Shown one piece after another: positions 24,472 to 34,920 of a stretch of 41,248 nucleotides of DNA (its first letter is position 1; each line of letters begins with the position of its first letter). This stretch comes from Paramecium sonneborni. Lineage: Eukaryota > Ciliophora > Oligohymenophorea > Peniculida > Parameciidae. A program made the translations under genes and the position numbers. The notes under the pieces are model-generated. The model searched no databases. It worked only from the letters and a program-made list of their open reading frames with translations, and had not been told where the DNA came from. The stretch lies in contig CAJJDN010000047.1 in NCBI GenBank assembly GCA_905182985.1, positions 468,567 to 509,814 on the forward strand, read 5' to 3'.

Positions 24472-25634
24472 TCAAAATTAAATTTACTTTTTTACCAAAT
24501 AAGGAAAATCTTCAAATAGTTCTTATGCTTAAGGTATATTTGGGATTTCTGATTATTTCAATTGACTCTCCAATACATAATCAAAATTTCTTGTGTCTTT
24601 TTCAGTTGTTAATAAAGGTTCAAATGGTGGTTTAATTTCTTCTAATATATTTAGTCAAAATCAATTTCTTGAAAAAATTCATCCTATTTAATCTATTTAA
24701 AATTTAATCTTTCTTCAGGATGATATTATAGTAATCCTTTAATTAGAGATTATGCTGATTCACTAACCTTTAATGGAAACTTATATTCACCTGTTTGAAT
24801 TTTCCTATATAAATTTTTCTTATTTAGATCTTAAAATGGAGGATGACCAAAAAGCATTTCATAAATAAAACAGCCTAAGGTCCACAAGTCAACTGATTAA
24901 TTATGTCCTCTCTCTTACCACAAAATGAATAATTTAATTCATTATTATTTTTTGCTAAACCCATATCTGCCAATTTTATATAACCATCTTTACAGAGCAA
25001 AACATTTTCAGGTTTTAAATCTCTATAAGCAACTCCAACAGCCTCATGCAAAAATTCAAGTGCCAAAACTATTTAAGATGTAAAAAAAGCAGTCGTTTTT
25101 TAATCAAACTTTTTTCTTTTATTCAAATGATAAAATAATTCTCCTCCTTATATAAATTCCATAACCATATTGATAAATAAAGGCTCTTAATAAACAAAAT
25201 AAATTTTTATAATAAAAGTATGATCATATTTTTACAATATGAATCTTTCATCTAAAATAATAACCAAATAACTTACAAAGTATATTTTCTAGTTGCTATT
25301 TCTTTAATACTAACTTTTTCTTAATCTACTTCATTGCATATAATTTATCTTTAATTTTTACTAAATATACCTTACCAAATGACCCCCTACCTAATAACTA
25401 ATAATCATTTTACAAGTACTTTAATTGGCCAAACATCATTTCATGTTATATTGAACGAATTTTATACCTGGAGATCTCCTAATTTCTTTTTTACATCATC
25501 TAATTATTATTTCAGTTTTAAAATTAATTCTTCTGTAATTTCAATCCGCTCATCTAAGCTCTAGTCTGAAAGAGCTACCTTGATTTCACAACATTTTTAT
25601 CCTTTTTACAACAAGATTCCAAAGCTTATCCCAT
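24472..25634 (-). CDS. AGC-type Ser/Thr kinase, reading frame interrupted
   Basis: Start at ATG 25634 ([13 protein letters not shown]: likely myristoylated and palmitoylated), stop TGA at 24472. Kinase motifs: [28 protein letters not shown], then LADMGLAK (Met in place of the Phe of DFG), [26 protein letters not shown] and HPEERL, with a typical C-tail (IKPPFEP). One clear intron (25 nt) interrupts the N-lobe near 25250. Several frame problems exist. First, at about 24900-24918 the activation segment between CG and RGHNQSVDLW is missing. Second, near 24636 one base is lacking in an A-run. Third, near 25540-25585 the N-terminal frames join only by a GTG-type intron or a one-base change. Fourth, a 16-nt GTA...TAG stretch near 25480 must be removed to reach the glycine loop. 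Read as a genuine kinase gene with sequence or excision errors; it could also be a decaying gene. Confidence 0.75.
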
Positions 25635-26209
25635 ATATTTTATTTTCTAACTAAATATATAATTTTATTATTTCAAACAATCTATAAACTTAGATACAAT
25701 TTTAGAAAATTTATATGTTTTTTTGGAAATAATTATAAAACTTTGAGTCTGGGAACAAATACATTTCGTTTATCTGAAATTCAAGTATTTTGAGAAAAAA
25801 CAAAGGACATTAATTCTAGAAACAATAGAATAGAAAAATAAAAATTTTTAACTTAAATATTATTATTATTTTCGAAAATATAGATTTAATTAAAATATAT
25901 GATGAAAGAATTATCAAATTGTTTGAAAGATGAAAAGAAACTTTATTAAATTGTTTTAATTTAATATTTATAGGCTGAATAAGATTTAAATATATATATC
26001 CACAAAGAAGACTTCAATGAATAAACTAATATTGTAAATAAATTACAATCTAATTATTATTAAAGTCAAAATTAACTTGATAATCAAAAATTATTTGTTG
26101 TATTCATAATAATTTTTTTTGCAAATAATTATTATTATTAATTAACAAGAAATATGAATGAAAATTAGCACAAATATATTTAGATATTTAGAACTGATGA
26201 ATCTAAGCA
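24918..26209. repeat. Contig-end overlap, copy 1 (equals 26211-27502)
   Basis: 1292 bp matching 26211-27502, flanking the N at 26210. It contains the N-terminal half of the AGC kinase (minus), the divergent intergenic region and the first part of the gene at 27192. Unmerged contig overlap. Confidence 0.95.
25899..26209 (+). other. Assembly-duplicate fragment of the gene at 27192-28398 (5' part)
   Basis: The same 311 bp as 27192-27502, present because the contig ending at 26209 overlaps the next. Not a separate gene. Confidence 0.9.
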
Positions 26210-26210
26210 N
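26210..26210. other. Assembly gap (single N)
   Basis: Scaffold join. The next contig begins with ccacaaaatg, exactly the base after the TA at which the kinase activation-segment deletion sits in the preceding contig (24916-24918). Confidence 0.95.
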
Positions 26211-26927
<717 letters not shown>

Positions 26928-27191
26928 ATATTTTATTTTCTAACTAAATATATAATTTTATTATTTCAAACAATCTATAAACTTAGATACAATTTTAGAA
27001 AATTTATATGTTTTTTTGGAAATAATTATAAAACTTTGAGTCTGGGAACAAATACATTTCGTTTATCTGAAATTCAAGTATTTTGAGAAAAAACAAAGGA
27101 CATTAATTCTAGAAACAATAGAATAGAAAAATAAAAATTTTTAACTTAAATATTATTATTATTTTCGAAAATATAGATTTAATTAAAATAT

Positions 27192-28398
27192 ATGATGAAA
27201 GAATTATCAAATTGTTTGAAAGATGAAAAGAAACTTTATTAAATTGTTTTAATTTAATATTTATAGGCTGAATAAGATTTAAATATATATATCCACAAAG
27301 AAGACTTCAATGAATAAACTAATATTGTAAATAAATTACAATCTAATTATTATTAAAGTCAAAATTAACTTGATAATCAAAAATTATTTGTTGTATTCAT
27401 AATAATTTTTTTTGCAAATAATTATTATTATTAATTAACAAGAAATATGAATGAAAATTAGCACAAATATATTTAGATATTTAGAACTGATGAATCTAAG
27501 CATGATAATTCTATAAATAAATAATTAAGAAAATCTGTTGTAAAAAAATAACTTCCTCTTCTCACAGATGCTCAAATTACTTAACCCTCTTCAAATTTTT
27601 AAATAGCTACTTAAAGAAGCGAAATATAAAGAGCAGGAAAGATGTTTGTGCAAAAGAAAAATAAATTAGAGAGCAATCGAATTCAAAGAGAAAGAGAATG
27701 CTAAAGCATATATCAAACAATTGTAAACTAGAAGGTTACTTAAAAATTCACTCTCATTGATCTATTTAAAAATTTTCTTGAAAATTTCAACCAAATAAAC
27801 AATATTAAAAATGAGAAGTATGCTCTCAATATAATTTTGAAGTTGATATAAAGTATTCCAAAAATGTAGGATGTATTAGATATTCACAAAAGTAAGTTTC
27901 AAGGAATCACTTCTGAATAAATGATAAAACAACTGATTCATCATTGGTTGGATCAATCAATTTTTTAAGATTATAGAAAATTTAAACTGGATCCAATTTA
28001 TATAACATCGATTGATGAAATTAATAAAAAATTTGAAGAAACTTTGCTTAATCTTTATGATGAATAAATTAATTCATTTTCAAATAGAATGATAAATCAG
28101 ATTTTCTCCTTAAAGTAAAAATAATTAAAATAATTGTAGAGAAAAATAATTTTATATTGAAGGATAAGTGAAATTATCAAATAGAGGAAACTAACAATTA
28201 TATTAAAAAACTTTATAATTAATTGATCGCAAACCTAATTACAGAGCTCTAACCTCTGATGTTATTGAACGTTTATAAATTCAGGAAGAAAAATTAGGGA
28301 AATTTGATTTAATACAAAATAAAGAAAGAAGAAAATAAATGAGTTTAAACTTATTTGTTTAAAAAATAAGAGCAAATTCTAAATACGTTGATTAGTGA
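27192..28398 (+). CDS. Hypothetical protein, 393 aa
   Basis: This contig holds the whole gene: ATG 27192, one 25-nt intron at 28115-28139 (GTA...TAG), TGA at 28396; exons total 394 codons. An alternative start at 27447 (MNENQHKYIQIF) may be the real one, because the sequence just before it is extremely AT-rich and encodes an odd Ile/Phe run (VVFIIIFFA). The body is helical and charged: a basic stretch (QRAGKMFVQKKNKLESNRIQ), then KFTLIDLFKNFLENF, HHWLDQSIFQDYRKFKLDP and DEINKKFEETLLNLYDEQIN. Not recognised. A further small exon past 28398, reached by a possible 23-nt intron starting GTG, cannot be excluded. It is divergent from the kinase, with about 265 bp between the starts. Confidence 0.7.
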
Positions 28399-28647
28399 TA
28401 TCACAACTTGAAAATAGGATTCTTGAAATTATGAATATATAAATTGATTTTTTCTTCTAAAGTTATTTATTTTGAATCTAAATTCAAAATAATAATGAAG
28501 ACAAGCTCAATTTTATGAAAATAGAAATCAATGGTTCAAATTAAAATGTAGAATCAGACAAAATTTTTTTTAATTTTTTTCTTCTATTTAGATAATATAT
28601 TGACTGCTACTTAGATAATTACCAAAAGCGATAAATTTAATATGTAT
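27293..28647. repeat. Contig-end overlap, copy 1 (equals 28649-30003)
   Basis: 1355 bp matching 28649-30003, flanking the N at 28648. The first 210 bp are present three times in the window (from 26000, 27293 and 28649) because two overlaps meet here. Confidence 0.95.
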
Positions 28648-28648
28648 N
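28648..28648. other. Assembly gap (single N)
   Basis: Scaffold join between two overlapping contigs. The new contig starts ccacaaagaag. Confidence 0.95.
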
Positions 28649-29754
28649 CCACAAAGAAGACTTCAATGAATAAACTAATATTGTAAATAAATTACAATCT
28701 AATTATTATTAAAGTCAAAATTAACTTGATAATCAAAAATTATTTGTTGTATTCATAATAATTTTTTTTGCAAATAATTATTATTATTAATTAACAAGAA
28801 ATATGAATGAAAATTAGCACAAATATATTTAGATATTTAGAACTGATGAATCTAAGCATGATAATTCTATAAATAAATAATTAAGAAAATCTGTTGTAAA
28901 AAAATAACTTCCTCTTCTCACAGATGCTCAAATTACTTAACCCTCTTCAAATTTTTAAATAGCTACTTAAAGAAGCGAAATATAAAGAGCAGGAAAGATG
29001 TTTGTGCAAAAGAAAAATAAATTAGAGAGCAATCGAATTCAAAGAGAAAGAGAATGCTAAAGCATATATCAAACAATTGTAAACTAGAAGGTTACTTAAA
29101 AATTCACTCTCATTGATCTATTTAAAAATTTTCTTGAAAATTTCAACCAAATAAACAATATTAAAAATGAGAAGTATGCTCTCAATATAATTTTGAAGTT
29201 GATATAAAGTATTCCAAAAATGTAGGATGTATTAGATATTCACAAAAGTAAGTTTCAAGGAATCACTTCTGAATAAATGATAAAACAACTGATTCATCAT
29301 TGGTTGGATCAATCAATTTTTTAAGATTATAGAAAATTTAAACTGGATCCAATTTATATAACATCGATTGATGAAATTAATAAAAAATTTGAAGAAACTT
29401 TGCTTAATCTTTATGATGAATAAATTAATTCATTTTCAAATAGAATGATAAATCAGATTTTCTCCTTAAAGTAAAAATAATTAAAATAATTGTAGAGAAA
29501 AATAATTTTATATTGAAGGATAAGTGAAATTATCAAATAGAGGAAACTAACAATTATATTAAAAAACTTTATAATTAATTGATCGCAAACCTAATTACAG
29601 AGCTCTAACCTCTGATGTTATTGAACGTTTATAAATTCAGGAAGAAAAATTAGGGAAATTTGATTTAATACAAAATAAAGAAAGAAGAAAATAAATGAGT
29701 TTAAACTTATTTGTTTAAAAAATAAGAGCAAATTCTAAATACGTTGATTAGTGA
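28649..29754 (+). other. Assembly-duplicate fragment of the gene at 27192-28398 (3' part)
   Basis: Repeats 27293-28398, including the 25-nt intron and the TGA (29752-29754). It lacks the start. Not a second gene. Confidence 0.9.
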
Positions 29755-30076
29755 TATCACAACTTGAAAATAGGATTCTTGAAATTATGAATATATAAAT
29801 TGATTTTTTCTTCTAAAGTTATTTATTTTGAATCTAAATTCAAAATAATAATGAAGACAAGCTCAATTTTATGAAAATAGAAATCAATGGTTCAAATTAA
29901 AATGTAGAATCAGACAAAATTTTTTTTAATTTTTTTCTTCTATTTAGATAATATATTGACTGCTACTTAGATAATTACCAAAAGCGATAAATTTAATATG
30001 TATCTCTTAGTAAAGTGAAATGAAAAAGATGTTATTATTATAAGGTAAATTTGTTTTTAAATATCCTATGTATGTA
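29755..30076. other. Intergenic region, nothing recognised
   Basis: About 320 bp between the 3' ends of two convergent genes. Short open stretches only; a possible terminal exon of the upstream gene (ILEIMNIQIDFFF) after a GTG-type intron is not supported well enough to call. Confidence 0.5.
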
Positions 30077-30921
30077 TCAGAAAACAATGGCGGCTAAAAC
30101 TAAACTGGCTGCTAGTATAGCTCCATTCTTGGTGGCTGCGGGGGTACCAGCAGCTGGAGCTGGAGCTGGGGCTGCGGCTGGGGCTGGGCTTGGGGCTGCA
30201 GCAGTTCCAGTTTTGTGTAAACGTTTGTTGACTAAAATAACATCATTTTTATACATCTTTCTGATTCTTCTTCTTCTTCTTCTTCTTCAGATGAGGATTA
30301 AGCATCTGATTCTTCTTCTTCTTCTTCTTCTTCAGATGAGGATTAAGCATCTGATTCTTCTTCTTCTTCTTCTTCTTCAGATGAGGATTAAGCATCTGAT
30401 TCTTCTTCTTCTTCCTCTTCTTCTTCAGATGATTAAGCATCTGATTCTTCTTCTTCTTCCTCTTCTTCTTCATATGATTAAGCATCAGATTCTTCTTCTT
30501 CCTCTTCTTCTTCAGATGATTAAGCATCAGACTCTTCTTCTTCTTCCTCTTCTTCTTCAGATGATTAAGCATCAGATTCTTCTTCTTCTTCCTCTTCTTC
30601 TTCGGATGATTAAGCATCAGATTCCTCTTCCTCTTCTTCCTCTTCAGATGATGATTAAGCCAAAAGATCTGAAGTTTCTTCTGATTCTTCTTCTTCTGAA
30701 TATGTTTAAGCATCAGAAGAAGTATCTGATCTTGGATGTTTTGATACATGCTTGCTACTTGTGGCAGCTAAAAGTATTATTTTTCAGTTGAGTCAGGAGA
30801 TATGAATTTGTGAATAAATAAATAATATATGGCGATTAGTGATGATATAAATGTGTATTTTACCTTGGGTGCTAAATGCAAGCATGGAGATGATCAATAA
30901 AGCAAGAAGTGTTTTGGACAT
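30077..30921 (-). CDS. Secreted acidic Ser/Glu-repeat protein with GPI-type tail
   Basis: 241 aa from ATG 30921 to TGA 30077. The N-terminus MSKTLLALLIISMLAFSTQ is a textbook signal peptide. A 96-nt intron (30768-30863, GTA...TAG) and a 23-nt intron (30232-30254) must be removed; exons then give exactly 242 codons. The centre is about ten imperfect repeats of the form ESDAQSSSEEEEEEE. After the second intron comes a neutral Ala/Pro/Thr linker (TAAAPSPAPAAAPAPAPAAG) and a C-terminal hydrophobic run (ILAASLVLAAIVF) typical of a GPI-anchor signal. The layout suggests an anchored, highly negative cell-surface or vesicle-lumen protein that could bind calcium. The opposite-strand poly-Leu and poly-Lys readings of the same DNA are shadows. 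The linker is unusually GC-rich for this genome. Confidence 0.82.
30260..30690. repeat. Degenerate GAA/GAG-rich tandem repeats in the acidic protein
   Basis: On the plus strand it reads as tct/ttc/ctt tracts broken by tcagatgaggattaagca-type spacers every 45-57 bp, about ten units. In the coding minus frame each unit is a Glu run followed by Ser/Asp-Ala-Gln-Ser-Ser. Units vary in Glu number, as expected for slippage, and keep the frame. Confidence 0.9.
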
Positions 30922-31951
30922 TTTCGTTAACTTTTATTTTTATTTAAATAAAAATTCAAATCCAAATTTGCTTTAAATTCTAATAATGCGTAATTATGAT
31001 TTCTTAAATCTTTTTTTGATTCCCAAGTAAAATAAAAATAAAATTTTATTTTTAGTTTTTACTCTAATTACTAGATGAACCAATAAATTTTTTTAATTTT
31101 CTTTACTAACTAACTTTATATATCACCGTTAAAAAAATGCATGCTGTTAAATTATTATTTATTTATTTAAAGTATAATATACTTTATTAATAGGAAACGA
31201 TTTAAAAAATTTTATTAATTCAAAAATAAGTTAATGAAGAGAAAGCTCTAGATTTTAAATATATTTTATTAATTGGAGAATGTAAAAAAATTATTTTTTT
31301 TTTAAATAGTATAGATGACTTAATTAGGTCTATGTTTAGGAATGGTAAATTCCTTTAAATCAAAAGTTTACCACTTGTCAAATCGTCATATTAGAACTTT
31401 TGTAAAAATTTTGTTGTTATGTCAAAAACAATTCAATTCGACTTAGTTATATTTAGAAAGAATTCAAATTAGTTTCATTTAAATATTAATAAATAAAGGC
31501 AGAATTTCTAATTTCTGTATGTCAAGCACAAATTATATATTAAAAAATTATTCATTTTTGTAATTGTTTTTAAATGAGTTTAAATTTCTAGTTCTAATAT
31601 TGATTGATTCAATATAGCCTGCATTTAAAATAAATTAATTTGATATTAACAAATCTTCCAAATATTTTCAATTATTTAAAATATATGGATATTTTTGAAT
31701 AAAACTACTAAAAATAAATTAAATCAAACTTGATTATTTCATAAACTTCTAAATGTATTTATTAAGAAATTAAAAATTTAGGATATATAGCGATAAAATT
31801 GAAAGAATTTTGGGGAAGGAAAGAAACTCTCATAAATATAAATATTAAATAAAAATCAATAAATTAGATTTAAACTTATATTTGAAATAAAGAAATATCT
31901 TTTTATAGCCTTTGATATTATAAATATACGGATATAAAATATGATATTAAA
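30922..31951. other. Long intergenic region, nothing recognised
   Basis: About 1.03 kb, long for this compact genome, lying between the acidic-protein start and the 3' end of the next minus-strand gene. Very AT-rich with no sustained frame on either strand and no tandem repeat that I can see. It could hold the promoter of the acidic-protein gene, a retained eliminated sequence or a non-coding RNA; none of these is shown by the sequence. Confidence 0.5.
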
Positions 31952-32884
31952 TCATTTTTAAGATATTTTTGAATCATTTTATGATAACTCTTTTATTCTT
32001 TTTTCCAATTCTTGAATTTCTTTCTTTAATTAACAATTTTCATATAACTATTTTTGCAATTCCTAATCTAAAAGTTTTAATCTAAATTACAGTAGAAACT
32101 GATCTGGATGTGCTTTCATCTATATTTATTGAGCATATTCGAAATCTTATAATTCTTATTTTGTTTTTACTAATTCTTTTTCTAATTATTGAAGCACATT
32201 TCTATTTTTTTATTATAAAGATTATGATTCTTATTCATATGTAAGCTTGGCATTAGCAAATTCTTTTTATATTTAATATGTTCTTTCTTTTTCTTCTTAA
32301 ATTTCTTTTTCATATATTCTTTTTTACTATTCTTTTTCATTATTAATTGTTTAAATTTGATAGATTTTTTCATCTATTAGCACTTTAAAGTTATTCTCAT
32401 TTTTTAATTTCTCTTCATTCAATTATTAATTTTATTAATAAAATTCATGTTATTTTTAATTTAAAGCTTCTTTAGATACTTAAAGGTCTATTTCAAGTTG
32501 TGAAATTTTTTTACTCATCTTTGAAATTTATTCATTAAGATCATATAGTTTCCCTTTTAAAGTTTGATTTTCTAATCTTAATATATTATCATTTTCTTCT
32601 TAATATTACCTAATCCCTAATGAAAATAATAAATACTTATTTTTTAAAATTTTATTCTCAGAAAAAATTTCTCTTATATCAAAAGCCCAAAACAAAATAT
32701 TTTTTTACATTGTGAGCTAATTTGAGGAATAAACTTAATTATTTTGATCGATTAATAATAAACAATCATATGGAATTTAAATTTCTTCCTTTGCTACCAA
32801 CCTCTTTAATTAATGATATTCACATGTATACTCTCTAAAATTCTGTTAATTCTTTAAAAAAACCCTAAAGGTTACCTTCTTCAT
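31952..32884 (-). CDS. Coiled-coil protein with N-terminal ubiquitin-like-looking domain
   Basis: 310 aa, single exon from ATG 32884 to TGA 31952 (311 codons). Residues 1-85 form a small domain (MKKVTFRVFLKNQQ, IPYDCLLLIDQNNQVYSSNQ, then ILFWAFDIREIF) followed by ~220 residues of coiled coil (DNILRLENQTLKGKLYDLNE through QLKKEIQELEKRIKEL). The N-terminal block aligns by eye with the start of the protein at 4774-7339 (DYEFCLIIDEKSNQFISKKQ...LVDLREML), so the two look like distant paralogues. The beta-grasp appearance and following coil recall ATG11/FIP200 N-termini, unproven. It is divergent from the ANTH gene, with only 63 bp between the starts. Confidence 0.8.
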
Positions 32885-32947
32885 TTTTACTTTAGTGTTT
32901 AATAGAAAATAGAAAAACAATTAAATAATTAATAAATAAATATACTA

Positions 32948-34313
32948 ATGAGATCAATTAGCAATTTATTATCTTCATTAATCTCTAAGTAAAATACACC
33001 TTTTGTTGAAAAATTAATTAATAGTTCTTTGATGCAAAATAATCCTTCAATTATGATGACAGATATACTTTATTTAATAGAATGTTTTGAGGGATTTGGC
33101 CCAGAATGTAATGGAATATATTTAACAGGAATTGAATATTTGTAACAATTTTTTAAGGCAATTACGGCTAAACCATTAGCTGGATTCATAGCAACTAAAA
33201 TTACTTTAACGATCCATCTAATATTATATGAATTTTAAATAGGAGAAACAATAGCCGAGGAAATGATAAAGGAAGGCTCAACTATACATGTGCTATAAAA
33301 CCAACAGTTCAGTAACTTTGTAATAAATTATTTGATGTACTTGATGAAATTAGCATAAAATTTAAAATTGTTTTATGCCTGCAAAATTGGATAATACCCT
33401 ATATTCGATTAAGATTCAACTTTTACATAATATTCAGAGAGTACAAGAGAGCAATAGTTTTAACAATTTAATATATTAAAGAAAAATAATAATTTTAGGG
33501 ATACTAATTTGTAATATAGAAATTATTAGTAAAAGAAACTAGAACTGCATATGTAATCACAGACAGGCTGCATTACAATGGAATAAAAAATTTTGTACCT
33601 TTTCAAGCTACATAATCTTTTGAATTCATGTATATAAATTTTAAATTTATGCATAAATTCATTGATGCAATAAGATAGATAAGATTGTAAAAATATTTTC
33701 ATTGAAATAAGTTGTGTTTTGTGGAATGATTGTATGGTGATGTATAAATTTTCAACTTAAGAAGTAATAAAATAAATAAAAATAGTTATGCAAATTACTT
33801 GATTGCTTTAGATATATGCCTTTGTAGCAATTGCTTTCAATTCAGTAAATATATTGGGCAACAATAAGTTCATCCAATTTAATTAAATGGATTTATCAAA
33901 ATCGAAAATATTTCGATTCATAAAATATTGTGAAATAGCCATTTTGGTTTGAAGAAAATAAGTAGTTATGTAGAGAATTATAAAACAGCATAATAGACAA
34001 CAAAATACAATCTATTCCAGAAACGGCAAGAAACACAAATAAACTTTCAACACCACAAGCTTAAAACAAAAAATCTCCAACCAATATACCTCAACCATTT
34101 ACATCAAGAATAGGAAACTCTTAGAATACTACAAAAACAACAATCCCATAATAACCTTATTTTGTTGCAAATAAAAAATTATAGTAATAATATCAATAAA
34201 TTGAAGTGTAATAACCCTTAAGTACAAGAGCAAAAAATATAATAGGGAGTATTTTCTCAGATGATGAATTAACTATTTCTCCTAGAGAAAGAGCTAAAAA
34301 TTAATAATAATGA
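32948..34313 (+). CDS. ANTH/AP180-like endocytic adaptor (probable)
   Basis: 447 aa; one 22-nt intron at 33764-33785; exons give 448 codons. The N-terminal ~300 residues are an all-helical domain with an AP180/CALM-like arrangement: NGIYLTGIEYLQQFFKAI, ITLTIHLILYEFQIGETIAE, NFVINYLMYLMKLAQNL, LHNLLNSCIQILNLCINSL, KNIFIEISCVLWNDCMVMY and CKLLDCFRYMPLQQ. The rest is a disordered Gln/Pro/Thr-rich tail (IPQQPYFVANKK, IIGSIFSDDELTISPRERAK), as expected for clathrin adaptors, although I see no classical clathrin-box or NPF motif. ANTH domains bind phosphoinositides at the plasma membrane. The assignment is by helical pattern only; the usual Lys-rich lipid-binding site is not obvious. Confidence 0.65.
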
Positions 34314-34432
34314 TTAATAATAAATAAGAATTGTTGTGAAGCGTATGAATATAATAATTAAAGAAAGGATTATAATAAATATTTATATTTTTCATTAATT
34401 TAATACTAAATAATCTATAATAGGAAAAGAAA

Positions 34433-34552
34433 ATGGAAAACCTAGAAATAAGGATGAGATATATAGAAGTTAAATTCTCACAAAAAATTCGTGAACTATA
34501 AAGGTAAAATTAAAAATTGTAACAGGCCATTAAATAATTAAATAGCAAATGA
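34433..34552 (+). CDS. Possible 39-aa coiled-coil peptide
   Basis: Ciliate-code ORF with an amphipathic heptad pattern (MENLEIRMRYIEVKFSQKI, then RELQRQNQKLQQAIKQLNSK). It is short, but the heptads with L, I, V at a/d positions are unlikely in random AT-rich sequence. It may be the last exon of a small gene starting further upstream, after a tag at 34421-34423. The rest of 34314-34920 shows nothing else. Confidence 0.35.
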
Positions 34553-34920
34553 TTTAATTTCTTTACATTTTATTATTTTATTCACAAGAAAGATCTTTGA
34601 CTATTTTTCTTATAACTTAAACTTTATACTTTCTATAAACATTTTAATAAAAACTTTAATTAATTAATTAAATAAAGTGTGAAAAATAATAATCATGAAA
34701 TATTTTGTTTTAAAATTCAAAAATATAAATAATTTAATCTCAATAAATATGTATATCTTGTCAAATATAATATTTTATTTTAATTAATCTTTAAATCTAA
34801 TGGAAACTAAGTTTATTATAAGATTGATAGAAGGATAATTCTTAGTAAAATAATATTAAAAAAATTGATAAAAATGGGATATCATTTAGAAATATCACAT
34901 TGCAACAAATTTAATAAATA
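34553..34920. other. Intergenic region, nothing recognised
   Basis: About 370 bp of AT-rich DNA between convergent ends; only short frames. Confidence 0.5.

Noticed and set aside
24895..24918. A genuine 26-nt GTA...CAG intron in the kinase activation segment
   Set aside because: It would splice in frame, but the supposed intron encodes the conserved RGHNQS block in the kinase frame and removing it deletes the whole activation segment, so a deletion in coding DNA is the better reading. Kept as an alternative in the findings.
28110..28160. Apparent frameshift in the 393-aa gene
   Set aside because: Explained by a normal 25-nt intron (28115-28139, GTA...TAG); exons then sum to whole codons.
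30249..30749. 166-aa minus-strand Lys-rich ORF
   Set aside because: Same strand but wrong frame; the Glu/Ser/Asp frame connects to the signal peptide and tail after splicing.
30051..30791. 246-aa plus-strand ORF with Leu-rich repeats and an Ala/Gly-rich start
   Set aside because: Shadow of the minus-strand acidic protein, whose correct frame has a signal peptide, in-phase repeats and a GPI-type end, and whose introns account for the frame changes.
31100..31950. CRISPR, telomere or tRNA features in the AT-rich gaps
   Set aside because: No regularly spaced repeats, no C4A2/C3A3 telomeric repeats and no GC-containing cloverleaf-like stretch were seen.
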